From a virus: a stretch of 29,027 nucleotides of DNA. The stretch lies in IMG/VR virus record IMGVR_UViG_3300038962_000103, positions 1 to 29,027 of that record; one strand, 5' to 3'. Numbering within the stretch: the stretch's first letter is position 1; each line of letters opens with the position of its first letter. The notes beneath the pieces are model-generated. The model was not told where the DNA came from and searched no databases. It saw only the letters and a program-made list of their open reading frames with translations. Both the position numbers and the translations under genes were made by a program. Shown here one piece after another: positions 5,986 to 12,983 of this stretch.

Positions 5986-7923
5986 ATGGCATCAATAATA
6001 GAGCGATTAAGAAATTACATTTCAAAAAACGCACAACAAACACATCTTGATTTTAACAAAGCAATTTACAATTATTTAGGCGATTCAATTGTTTGGAATC
6101 CTGAAAATGATGATACTTATATTAATAAGGGTTATCGTTATAATTCAACAATTTATTCCCTAATTAATTTAATTACTAAAACTGCAACAAATATTCCTTT
6201 TCAGGTTTATGAAATTCAAAATGATAATGATTTAAAAAAATATAAATCACTTTTTAGTGGTGATATAAATTCAACATCTTTACATAATGCAAAAATCTTA
6301 CAAAAAAAGGCATTGATTGAATTAAATAATACTGAATTGCATGAATTATTAAATCGCCCAAATCCAAATCAATCTTATACATCATTTATTTCTGAAATTG
6401 TGGCTTTTGGAAAATTAACAGGAAACAGATATATTTACGGTATTTCACCCGATACAGGAATTAATAAATCTAAATACAAAGAACTTTATGTTTTGCCAAG
6501 CCAAGCCATTGAAATAAATTCAGGTGGTTTATTTGAACCTGTAAAAAGTTTTTCTTTGTCTTATAATGGAACACATAAAATTGATGCTGATAATGTTTGT
6601 CACATTAAAGATTTTAATCCTTATGTTGACGGTACTGGTTCACATTTATATGGTATGTCACCATTAAAGGCAGGATTAAGAACAATGACCGCAAACAATG
6701 AAGCACTAACAACTGGCGTTAAATATTTGCAAAATCAAACAGCGAGGGGGGTACTTATGAGCGATGAGGGTGATTTGAATGAAATACAAGCACGTCAATT
6801 AAAAGAAAAATTCAAACAACAATATCAGGGTTCATCAAATGCAGGTGATGTTATAATTACGCCAAAAAAATTATCATGGGTAAATTTTGGTTTAAACGCA
6901 TCAGATTTATCATTAATAGAACAATATAATGCATCAATTAAAGATTTATGTAATATTTATAATGTACCAGTTCAACTTTTAAACAACACTGAATCAACTA
7001 CATATAATAATATGCGTGAAGCTAAAAAAGCATTATATCAAAATTCAATTATTCCTGAATTAAATAAAATTAGAGATGAATTAAACAGATGGTTAACACC
7101 ACATTATGGCGATAAATTATATATTGATTTTGATTATACTGTAATTCCTGAATTGCAAGAAGAACAAGAAAAAGTTGTTGATCAAATGACAAAGGCATGG
7201 TGGTTAACGCCAAATGAAAAACGTTCAATAATGAGTTATGGAATTATTGAAGATGAAAAACTTGATGATTTGTTTATTCCCGCAAATTTATTACCAATAA
7301 ATCAAGATGATATTGATTTTGATGCTAAAAAAATAGATATTGATGTAAATGAAATTTTAGATAAACAAACAAAAACGCAAGTCACTGGACGCCCGAATGT
7401 TTTTACTACAATTACTGAGGCTATTGACAGGGCAAGGGAACTTGGTGGTGATGGTTATCATTCTATGATTATAAATGGAACAACTGTTTATATGCCATTT
7501 GATTCACATCAAGAATTTGAAAATATTATGACAACTAATGTTGAAAATGATCCACAACTTGATTCGTATGACAATAATGATGATGATGATAAAACTTTAA
7601 TAACAAAAGAAACTAAATTTAATGATTATCCACAAACCGCGACAAATAATTGTAGGCGAATGATTGATTGGAAAAATAATTTTAAGTTAAAAGGAATAAA
7701 AAAAGATTATTTAGAATTATCTGAAAAAATATCAAAAAGACAATATTTAAATTTAGAAGATTTAAAGAAAATTAAATTAATTTTAGATAAACAAAAAAAC
7801 CATTTTATAATTGAAAAAAAATATCATAAAACACCACATCTTGATAAAAAATATTTTAAAACTAATTTATTAGGTGGTGAATCAATGTATAATTGGATTA
7901 TTAAAATTGTTGAAAATGTTTAA
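5986..7923 (+). CDS. Portal protein with extra C-terminal domains
   Basis: The first ~440 of 645 residues match HK97-family portals: NSTIYSLINLIT near 53, LLNRPNPNQSYTSF (121-134), LTGNRYIYG, and IYNVPVQLLNNTEST (324-338) with the following NMREAKKALYQNSIIPEL helix. The dodecameric portal forms the DNA channel at one head vertex. Two further segments follow. Residues ~468-515 (EAIDRARELGGDGYHSMIINGTTVYMPF) look like a small beta module. Residues ~546-645 open with DYPQTATNNCRRMIDWK and close with LLGGESMYNWIIKIV, resembling a module I associate with other phage and prophage head proteins (YP.aat.NAkral.W...GGl.WdaW), here diverged and lysine-rich. Asp/Asn-rich linkers separate the parts. The extension may bind another head component; this is inference. 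Confidence 0.88.
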   Translation: MASIIERLRNYISKNAQQTHLDFNKAIYNYLGDSIVWNPENDDTYINKGYRYNSTIYSLINLITKTATNIPFQVYEIQNDNDLKKYKSLFSGDINSTSLHNAKILQKKALIELNNTELHELLNRPNPNQSYTSFISEIVAFGKLTGNRYIYGISPDTGINKSKYKELYVLPSQAIEINSGGLFEPVKSFSLSYNGTHKIDADNVCHIKDFNPYVDGTGSHLYGMSPLKAGLRTMTANNEALTTGVKYLQNQTARGVLMSDEGDLNEIQARQLKEKFKQQYQGSSNAGDVIITPKKLSWVNFGLNASDLSLIEQYNASIKDLCNIYNVPVQLLNNTESTTYNNMREAKKALYQNSIIPELNKIRDELNRWLTPHYGDKLYIDFDYTVIPELQEEQEKVVDQMTKAWWLTPNEKRSIMSYGIIEDEKLDDLFIPANLLPINQDDIDFDAKKIDIDVNEILDKQTKTQVTGRPNVFTTITEAIDRARELGGDGYHSMIINGTTVYMPFDSHQEFENIMTTNVENDPQLDSYDNNDDDDKTLITKETKFNDYPQTATNNCRRMIDWKNNFKLKGIKKDYLELSEKISKRQYLNLEDLKKIKLILDKQKNHFIIEKKYHKTPHLDKKYFKTNLLGGESMYNWIIKIVENV

Positions 7924-7925
7924 TA

Positions 7926-8789
7926 ATGTTAAGAAAACAATTACTAAAAAAAATTAAATCAAATTGGATTAAAGAATTTGATAAACAATTATTAATTGCT
8001 GAACGTATTGAATTAAAAAATGCGTTGAAATATTATAAAACAGAATATAAAAAATCTATTGACTTATTTTTACAAAATAAAACCATTAATGGATTTAATG
8101 ATTTATTTTTAATTAGAGATTTCAAAAGACTTTACGAAAATATTTATGTTAATGTTGGATTAAGATTTGCAAAATGGTATGCTAAAAATTTTCGTTTATT
8201 CATAAAAAAAGATATTAATATTGCTAAATATGAAACGATTTGGCTTGAAAAATTTCAAAATATTGCACAAATAGTTGGTGCTGAAAGGGTTACACTTGTA
8301 CAAGGTACTGCAAAAGAAACATTAAAAAAAGTATATAAAAAATTAATGCGTGATCCTGAATTTATGGTTTTAAATGAAAGGGTATCAGCTCCAATTTTAC
8401 AATCACAATTTAATAAGTATTCAGTATCACAAGCTAAAAGACTAATTAGAACTGAATCAACTTTTGCCGCTAATTTTGCAACACATTTAAGTGCATCTGA
8501 TATTTTTGATAAAAATCAATTACAAAAGGAATGGATCACAGCAATGGATGAAAGGGTCAGATCATCACATGCAAATGCTCATGGTCAAATTGTTGATTTT
8601 GACAAATCTTTTAGGGTGGGGGGTGAGTTTTTATTCGTTCCCGGTGATAAAAGTGGTTCAGCTTCAAACATTATAAATTGTAGATGCCAATCTGCACCAT
8701 TTCCAAAACCCGATGAATATGATGCAAGTACAAATGAATTTTTAAGTACGGTTGCAATTTCAGTTGCCCTTACTGATGATGAAAATTAA
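7926..8789 (+). CDS. Head morphogenesis protein (Mu F / SPP1 gp7 family)
   Basis: A 287-residue protein directly after the portal gene (two-base gap). The C-terminal third has the family signature: RLIRTESTFAANFATH, then KEWITAMDERVRSSHANAHGQIV, a FxVGGEFLFVPGD strand, and NIINCRCQSAPFP. These residues are the conserved R-T-E, D-x-R-x-x-H and NCRC blocks of the minor head family. The N-terminal half is long helices rich in Lys. In SPP1 the homologue binds the portal and is carried into the head in a few copies. A neighbouring protease and capsid gene fit the role. Confidence 0.88.
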   Translation: MLRKQLLKKIKSNWIKEFDKQLLIAERIELKNALKYYKTEYKKSIDLFLQNKTINGFNDLFLIRDFKRLYENIYVNVGLRFAKWYAKNFRLFIKKDINIAKYETIWLEKFQNIAQIVGAERVTLVQGTAKETLKKVYKKLMRDPEFMVLNERVSAPILQSQFNKYSVSQAKRLIRTESTFAANFATHLSASDIFDKNQLQKEWITAMDERVRSSHANAHGQIVDFDKSFRVGGEFLFVPGDKSGSASNIINCRCQSAPFPKPDEYDASTNEFLSTVAISVALTDDEN

Positions 8790-8813
8790 TAAATAATAAT
8801 ATTTTAAATTTAA

Positions 8814-8821
8814 TATCTTTG
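8814..8821 (+). promoter_or_regulatory. TAnnTTTG box directly before the protease ATG
   Basis: TATCTTTG followed by TA is a full match to the Bacteroidota -7 box. The ATG of the prohead protease begins only four bases after it, so a transcript from here would be leaderless or would begin inside the gene. No -33 TTG is seen. Confidence 0.45.
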
Positions 8822-8825
8822 TAAA

Positions 8826-9515
8826 ATGGAAACAATAATTTTTAAATCAACCCAAATTGGTGAATTAATTGATGCTGATGAAAAAAGTGGCATTGTAAAA
8901 GGTTATGGATCAATTTTTGGAAATGTTGATTCAGATGGTGACGTCATAAATAAAGGCGCATACAAAAAAACAATAAATGAAAATGGTAAAAGGGTAAAAT
9001 ATTTATATCAACATGATATGAATAAACCGCTTGGAAAAATGTTAAATTTAGATGAAGATGATAAGGGATTAATATTTGAAGCAAGTATTCCAAAAACAAG
9101 ATTGGGTTCAGATGTAATTGAATTAATGAAAGCGGGAGTAATTACAGAAAACAGTGTTGGAATTTTACCAATTCAAAAAGAAATGAATGGGGATTATAGG
9201 CATATAAATGAAGTTAAATTGTTTGAAATTTCTGCGGTCACTTTAGCCGCAAATGATCAAGCGATGATATTAGATGTAAAAGGAAAAGTTGATCCCGATA
9301 AAGTATTAAAGCGTTATGATAAAATAGCGTCTTTAATCCGTAAAGGTGACATATCTGATGAACTTGGATTTGCACTTGAATCGGAAATTCAAAAACTAAA
9401 ATCAATTTATTTTAATAACACTTTGCCGACTAATATAGAAGTCACAGAGCCGACACAAATAAAAAATGATGATAGTGAGATTTTTAAATATTTGTTTAAT
9501 GTTCTAAAAAAATAA
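8826..9515 (+). CDS. HK97-type prohead protease (peptidase S78)
   Basis: The 229-residue protein has the fold signature of HK97 prohead proteases: GIVKGYGSIFGNVDSDGDV (23-40), KGAY, then LYQHDMNKPLGKM with probable catalytic His63, ENSVGI with probable nucleophile Ser110, and VKLFEISAVTLAAN (130-143) with Glu134. It is expected to cleave the N-terminal scaffold part of the capsid protein during maturation. The gene lies four bases before the major capsid gene, the usual order. The last ~70 residues are charged and helical. ATG chosen because no other in-frame start precedes the conserved block. Confidence 0.93.
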   Translation: METIIFKSTQIGELIDADEKSGIVKGYGSIFGNVDSDGDVINKGAYKKTINENGKRVKYLYQHDMNKPLGKMLNLDEDDKGLIFEASIPKTRLGSDVIELMKAGVITENSVGILPIQKEMNGDYRHINEVKLFEISAVTLAANDQAMILDVKGKVDPDKVLKRYDKIASLIRKGDISDELGFALESEIQKLKSIYFNNTLPTNIEVTEPTQIKNDDSEIFKYLFNVLKK

Positions 9516-9519
9516 TATA

Positions 9520-10734
9520 ATGGACGAAAATGTAAAAAATCAACTTGATCAAATTGGCGATATAGTTGATGAAAAAATTGAAAAAGCATTTAATTCGGCA
9601 AAAGACAACGCAAAAGGTGAAGTTGAAACTTCTTTAAAATCAGAAATTTCAAATTTAACTAATGAGTTTAACGCCAAATATGAAGATGCTACAAAAAGAA
9701 TGGATTCAATCGAAGTGGAAAACAAAAAAGCACTTTCAAATGAATCATCAAAAACTTTCAAAGGCGCACTGCAAAAAGCATTTAAAGACGGCGCAATTGA
9801 TGGTTTAGTCAAAGGAAGTGCAAACGCATCATCTTTTGAAATAAAAGCGGACATGACTATGGCGGCGGATTATACTGGAGTTGTTGCAGGTGAAACAGTT
9901 GTTGGTGCGATCAAATATGATCCATCAAGATCACAACACATCAGAAGTTTAATCCCACAAGGTTCAACAGACGCACAAACTATTAGATTCCCAAAAGAAT
10001 CAGGGTATTCTGATAATGCGGCGGCAACTGCACAAGGTTCAGCACTTGGACAATCTGATTTTGATATTACTGCGACAAGCGTTAATGTTGAAAGAATTGG
10101 TACAACTATGAGAATAACAGAGGAAATGTTGAATGACACACCTCAATTATCATCATATTTAAGTGCGAGAGTGCCGGGCAAAGTTTTAGCGATTGAAGAT
10201 AATGAGATTATGAATGGTGATGGATCATCGCCAAATCTTGACGGTTTATTTACTGATGGAACTGCTTTCACAACATCATCAGGTGGTTTATTTTATCAAG
10301 CGATAGAATCAGCTAATGAGTATGATGTTATCGTTGTTGCACTAAATCAATTATCTCTATTAAATTATCAAGCGGATTCAATTCTTGTTAATCCTACTGA
10401 TTTACATAAAATAGTTTTATTGAAATCAACAGCTAATGAATATTTGAGACAGCAAATTTATACGGGGGTACAACCAACAATCATGGGTATTCCAGTTACA
10501 ACTAATACGGCTGTACCAAATGGTAAATTCTTAGTTGGAAATTTAGCACAAGCAACGCAGTTATGGATCAGAGAAAATTTAGCGGTATCATTTAGCCGTG
10601 AAAATTCTGATAATTTTGAAAAGAATTTTGTAACTGTAAAATGCCAAGAAAGAGTGGCATTAACTAATTATCAACCGAACGCAATTGTTCAGGGAACTTT
10701 CTCAACTGCAAAAACAGCTTTAGAAACTTCATAA
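9520..10734 (+). CDS. HK97-fold major capsid protein
   Basis: A 404-residue protein. Residues 1 to ~75 are a charged coiled coil, the delta-domain scaffold that the upstream protease would remove; cleavage probably falls between ~90 and 115. The rest matches HK97-fold capsid proteins: GETVVGAIKYDPSRSQHIRS, IPQGSTDAQTIRFP, VERIGTTMRITEEMLNDTP (E-loop and spine helix), IMNGDGSSPNLDGLF and MGIPVTTNTAVPNG. It forms the icosahedral shell. Codon use is richer in GCG, GCA and GGA than the replication genes, as expected for a highly expressed gene. A strong terminator follows. Confidence 0.95.
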   Translation: MDENVKNQLDQIGDIVDEKIEKAFNSAKDNAKGEVETSLKSEISNLTNEFNAKYEDATKRMDSIEVENKKALSNESSKTFKGALQKAFKDGAIDGLVKGSANASSFEIKADMTMAADYTGVVAGETVVGAIKYDPSRSQHIRSLIPQGSTDAQTIRFPKESGYSDNAAATAQGSALGQSDFDITATSVNVERIGTTMRITEEMLNDTPQLSSYLSARVPGKVLAIEDNEIMNGDGSSPNLDGLFTDGTAFTTSSGGLFYQAIESANEYDVIVVALNQLSLLNYQADSILVNPTDLHKIVLLKSTANEYLRQQIYTGVQPTIMGIPVTTNTAVPNGKFLVGNLAQATQLWIRENLAVSFSRENSDNFEKNFVTVKCQERVALTNYQPNAIVQGTFSTAKTALETS

Positions 10735-10756
10735 TAATAATTAGTATTATTGAATT

Positions 10757-10784
10757 AAGGGTGATTAATTTCACCCTTTTTTTT
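10757..10784 (+). terminator. Rho-independent terminator after the capsid gene
   Basis: An 8-bp perfect stem, AAGGGTGA (10757-10764) and TCACCCTT (10771-10778), with a 6-base loop, is followed by a T run. It would end the head operon transcript just after the most abundant head protein. Confidence 0.85.
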
Positions 10785-10825
10785 ATACCTATATCAATAA
10801 TTTATTTTAAATATTAAAAAATATT

Positions 10826-10855
10826 TTGTGTTTTAAAAAAAGTTTTATATATTTG
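10826..10855 (+). promoter_or_regulatory. Promoter of the small-ORF cassette
   Basis: TTG at 10826-10828 and TATATTTG at 10848-10855 are separated by 19 bases, matching both elements and the spacing of the Bacteroidota promoter (TTG, 19-21 bases, TAnnTTTG). It is the best plus-strand match in the window and lies 27 bases before the first small ORF. Confidence 0.65.
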
Positions 10856-10881
10856 AATATTATTAATTAAAAACAAACAAA

Positions 10882-11118
10882 ATGACAAAAATAAAAACTA
10901 ACGTAAAAAATAATAACTGGTCTTTTAAAAAGCCACATGTATTTATAACAATACATGAAACAATTATTGACAATAAATCATGTTTTTATATTAACAAATT
11001 AAATGACGGTTCTTATAATTACAATAGATTAATTATGTATAATTCAAGAATGTATAGTTTTAAATCAGCTTTAGAATATTACAAAGCACTGCAAAAAGCA
11101 AAATTAACATTAACTTAA
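10882..11118 (+). CDS. Small hypothetical protein, first of a paralogous pair
   Basis: A 78-residue basic protein that I do not recognise. Its C-terminal two thirds resemble the next gene's product: FYINKLNDGSYNYN against FFNVNKLSNGTYIYY, and SALEYYKALQKAK against LALEYYKELKEAK. It is thus one of a duplicated pair. The pattern suggests a short beta hairpin followed by an amphipathic helix. The leader AAAAACAAACAAAATGA is repeated exactly at the second gene. First gene of the cassette between capsid and connector genes. Confidence 0.75.
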   Translation: MTKIKTNVKNNNWSFKKPHVFITIHETIIDNKSCFYINKLNDGSYNYNRLIMYNSRMYSFKSALEYYKALQKAKLTLT

Positions 11119-11129
11119 AAACAAACAAA

Positions 11130-11336
11130 ATGATAAGAACACTTTACGTTATAATAATTGGGAGATTATTTTTTAATGTTAATAAATTAAGTAATGGTAC
11201 TTATATTTATTATAAATCAGTTATTAATAAAAAAATAAAAACTTATCGTTACAATTTAGCTTTAGAATATTACAAAGAATTAAAAGAAGCAAAACAACGA
11301 CTTTTTGAAAAAGATTCTGATTTATTTATAAAATAA
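11130..11336 (+). CDS. Small hypothetical protein, second of a paralogous pair
   Basis: A 68-residue paralogue of the preceding product, with the same N-K-L-x-N/D-G-x-Y hairpin and ALEYYK-E/A-L helix, then an extra KDSDLFIK tail. It starts 11 bases after its partner's stop. Its N-terminus is shorter and more hydrophobic (IRTLYVIIIGRLFFNV). Function unknown. Confidence 0.75.
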   Translation: MIRTLYVIIIGRLFFNVNKLSNGTYIYYKSVINKKIKTYRYNLALEYYKELKEAKQRLFEKDSDLFIK

Positions 11337-11351
11337 CTTAAATTAATAATT

Positions 11352-11519
11352 ATGTCAAAAAAAGAACAATTTCAACACAATTTAAAAAGAATTAAAAGTG
11401 AAAAATCTTTTAAAAGGGAACAACAAATTTTTCCAAAAAATGTTAAACTAAAAACGGGTTTAACAATTCAAAGGATAAATAAAAATGGAGTTACTAAAAT
11501 TGAAATAATAGATGAATAA
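11352..11519 (+). CDS. Small basic hypothetical protein (55 aa)
   Basis: An ORF of 55 residues with ATG at 11352, rich in Lys and Gln in the first half (SKKEQFQHNLKRIKSEK), then VKLKTGLTIQRINKNGVTKIEIID, which looks like a small beta sheet. No family recognised. Its 3' end overlaps the next ORF's start by eight bases. The close packing with neighbours supports translation. Confidence 0.6.
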   Translation: MSKKEQFQHNLKRIKSEKSFKREQQIFPKNVKLKTGLTIQRINKNGVTKIEIIDE

Positions 11520-11658
11520 AAAAAAACAATTTCTATTAAAATATTTTATTAATAATCCGAACATGGAAAATCCAAAAGAATTTATTGAAAATTTGGACAA
11601 AAAAATGTTAAATATTATGTATGAACGAGTAAAACAAGATTTAAATGAAAATAAATAA
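11512..11658 (+). CDS. Small helical hypothetical protein (48 aa)
   Basis: A 48-residue ORF whose ATG lies inside the end of the preceding ORF. The sequence (KKKQFLLKYFINNPN, then PKEFIENLDKKMLNIMYERVKQDLNENK) appears wholly helical and charged. It overlaps the following membrane-protein ORF by 14 bases. No function can be assigned. Confidence 0.55.
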   Translation: MNKKKQFLLKYFINNPNMENPKEFIENLDKKMLNIMYERVKQDLNENK

Positions 11659-11812
11659 AGATATATCTAAATACAATTTTTATATTATAAAAAAAGTTGA
11701 TGATCAAACTAATAAAAAAAGAATACAATTATTGTTATTATTCTCAATATTATTTTGTGTATTATTTCAAGTTTTATTTTTTTTATTCGCTCATTTATTA
11801 TTAACACCGTAA
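11645..11812 (+). CDS. Single-span small membrane protein (55 aa)
   Basis: A 55-residue ORF with a charged N-terminus (KINKDISKYNFYIIKKVDDQTNKKRIQ) and one long hydrophobic stretch from residue ~29 to 53 (LLLLFSILFCVLFQVLFF and on), ending LLLTP. It would insert once in the membrane with its basic N-terminus in the cytoplasm. It might act in superinfection exclusion or lysis timing; nothing proves this. Confidence 0.6.
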   Translation: MKINKDISKYNFYIIKKVDDQTNKKRIQLLLLFSILFCVLFQVLFFLFAHLLLTP

Positions 11813-11814
11813 AA

Positions 11815-11964
11815 ATGAAAAACAGAATTAGATTATACTTAATTGTCGGTTTTTTTATTTGGGGAATAAGATTGTCATATTATTTTCAATTATACATTGA
11901 CGGCATTTTAATGATCTTATTGTCTTTAATTATTTACGCAAATAAACTTGATGAAAATGGATGA
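11815..11964 (+). CDS. Two-span small membrane protein (49 aa)
   Basis: Starts at the ATG at 11815, two bases after the previous stop; the frame is open further upstream only by way of a TTG inside the previous gene. The 49 residues contain two hydrophobic segments, about 6-18 (RLYLIVGFFIWGI) and 27-42 (YIDGILMILLSLIIYA), with short charged ends. Together with the previous ORF it makes a membrane-protein pair in the cassette. Function unknown. Confidence 0.6.
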   Translation: MKNRIRLYLIVGFFIWGIRLSYYFQLYIDGILMILLSLIIYANKLDENG

Positions 11965-12100
11965 TATATTTGAATTATATTTAAAAATAATTTCACAAAA
12001 AGATATTCAACAACATTTAAATATGGGGGATCGTATTTTTATGAATAATATTATTTGTAAATTAGATAAAAGATTAAAAGAAATAAAAAATAGAAAATAA
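11951..12100 (+). CDS. Small helical hypothetical protein (49 aa)
   Basis: A 49-residue ORF overlapping the previous gene by 14 bases; ATG at 11951, with another in-frame ATG at 11957. The sequence is amphipathic and helical (DDIFELYLKIISQKDIQQH, then NNIICKLDKRLKEIKNRK). Its TAA overlaps the ATG of the next ORF (TAATGG). No family recognised. Confidence 0.55.
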   Translation: MKMDDIFELYLKIISQKDIQQHLNMGDRIFMNNIICKLDKRLKEIKNRK

Positions 12101-12222
12101 TGGAACGCCCTGCAACACCGCCCGATGATAAATCAGATTTTTATGAATGTGATTTTTGTGGCGAATTATCAAAAGAAAAATTTTGTGATAAAAATTGCGA
12201 AAATGCTTTTTTTAATGATTAG
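12100..12222 (+). CDS. Tiny zinc-ribbon-like protein (40 aa)
   Basis: A 40-residue ORF with four Cys: C17-x2-C20 and C29-x4-C34 within ECDFCGEL and KFCDKNCEN, preceded by MERPATPPDD. This spacing suggests one small structural zinc site, as in treble-clef or zinc-ribbon peptides. It is the last small ORF before a terminator. A DNA- or protein-binding role is possible. Confidence 0.6.
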   Translation: MERPATPPDDKSDFYECDFCGELSKEKFCDKNCENAFFND

Positions 12223-12247
12223 TTATCTTTAATGTTTGTTTGAAAAG

Positions 12248-12275
12248 CCCTTATCTTAATTGTTAAGGGTTTTTT
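12248..12275 (+). terminator. Terminator ending the small-ORF cassette
   Basis: CCCTTA (12248-12253) pairs with TAAGGG (12264-12269) and is followed by TTTTTT. An inner CTTAA/TTAAG pairing in the loop is a competing fold. It closes the cassette transcribed from 10826. Confidence 0.7.
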
Positions 12276-12277
12276 AT

Positions 12278-12285
12278 TATCTTTA
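12278..12285 (+). promoter_or_regulatory. Weak -7-like box before the nuclease gene
   Basis: TATCTTTA differs from TAnnTTTG only in the last base. It lies directly behind the terminator and 28 bases before the TTG start of the next gene, the same distance seen for other promoters here. Tentative. Confidence 0.3.
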
Positions 12286-12313
12286 CTTTTCATAAAACCA
12301 ATACAAATATTAA

Positions 12314-12688
12314 TTGGATTCCAATCAACGTGGCTGTTTAGCTGAATATCTATTTGCAACTGAATGCATTAAAAAAGGTTATAATGTTTCTATGCCTTTA
12401 CTGGATTCATCTATATATGATATGATTGTTGATACTGGAAATAAATTAATTAAAATTCAAATCAAATCAACAACTAAATCTCCCGATCGTGAAAATCATA
12501 AATCCGTACACATACCAATCCAAAATAATAAAAGGGAATATTTTAAGGATCAAATTAACTACTTTGCTATTTGGGTCAATTTCTTTAATGGTTTCTTTAT
12601 TTTTAAAAATACTGGAAACATGCAAAGCATAAGATTGTCATTAAATGGTAAAAATGCCAAATTTTTTAATAACTTTGCTTTTAAATAA
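12314..12688 (+). CDS. Freestanding PD-(D/E)XK nuclease, I-Ssp6803I-like
   Basis: The 124-residue protein must start with TTG at 12314: an in-frame TAA lies immediately before it, and the conserved N-terminus comes before any ATG. The core is NQRGCLAEYLFATECIKKGYN followed by YDMIVDTGN and KIQIKST, giving the catalytic set Glu11, Asp36, Gln49 and Lys51, a Q-x-K variant of PD-(D/E)XK. This pattern matches the group I intron endonuclease family typified by I-Ssp6803I (PDDEXK_5). No intron is seen around it, so it may be a freestanding homing nuclease or a Holliday-junction-type resolvase helping packaging. It sits between two terminators, apart from the head and connector genes, as a mobile cassette would. 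Confidence 0.75.
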   Translation: MDSNQRGCLAEYLFATECIKKGYNVSMPLLDSSIYDMIVDTGNKLIKIQIKSTTKSPDRENHKSVHIPIQNNKREYFKDQINYFAIWVNFFNGFFIFKNTGNMQSIRLSLNGKNAKFFNNFAFK

Positions 12689-12720
12689 TTCTTTAATTGT
12701 TTTTGGGTTTATTTAGGTTT

Positions 12721-12752
12721 TGCGCTGTTCTTCGGAATGGCGCATTTTTTTT
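12721..12752 (+). terminator. Strong terminator with UUCG tetraloop
   Basis: TGCGCTGTTC (12721-12730) pairs fully, with two G-T wobbles, with GAATGGCGCA (12735-12744) around a TTCG loop, followed by eight T. The UUCG loop makes this the most stable hairpin of the window. Confidence 0.9.
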
Positions 12753-12759
12753 ATCTTTG
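12752..12759 (+). promoter_or_regulatory. TAnnTTTG promoter box for the connector operon
   Basis: TATCTTTG begins at the last T of the terminator's T run and lies 24 bases before the ATG at 12783. The -33 region would fall inside the terminator hairpin. Confidence 0.55.
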
Positions 12760-12782
12760 TTTTATATTTAAATATTTATAAA

Positions 12783-12980
12783 ATGAAAAAAATTAAAATA
12801 ACCAAAAGCGTTTATTCAAGTTCAGGTTGGCGTAATGAGGGCGATATTATAGAACTGGACAACAAAACCGCTCAACATTATATTTCAAAAGGTATTGGCA
12901 TTGAATATAAAGAGGAAAAAAGAAAAAAAGAAACAAAAGAAGATAAGACTTCAAAAAAAAGAACCACAAAAAAATCATAA
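12783..12980 (+). CDS. Small basic-tailed protein at the head of the connector operon
   Basis: I start this 65-residue protein at the ATG at 12783, which has an A/T-rich leader and a promoter box 24 bases upstream; the frame stays open into the terminator, but that start would lie in the hairpin. Residues 1-45 (KIKITKSVYSSSG, NEGDIIELDNKTAQHYISKGIG) look like a short beta-rich domain found ahead of head-tail connector genes in other phages. The last 20 residues are almost all Lys, Glu, Thr and Arg. Function unknown; a structural or DNA-binding role is possible. Confidence 0.7.
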   Translation: MKKIKITKSVYSSSGWRNEGDIIELDNKTAQHYISKGIGIEYKEEKRKKETKEDKTSKKRTTKKS

Positions 12981-12983
12981 AAA

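Noticed and set aside
9549-10139. Minus-strand frames opposite the capsid gene
   Set aside because: Antisense to the major capsid gene, with hydrophobic, Ser/Val-rich translations that are typical of complement frames of a Ala/Gly/Asp-rich gene.
11755-11814. Upstream extension of the two-span membrane ORF
   Set aside because: It would start with TTG inside the previous ORF; the ATG at 11815 lies just after that ORF's stop, as in the rest of the cassette.
12720-12782. Upstream extension of the small connector-operon gene
   Set aside because: The extended start lies in the terminator hairpin and upstream of the promoter box; the ATG at 12783 has an ordinary leader.
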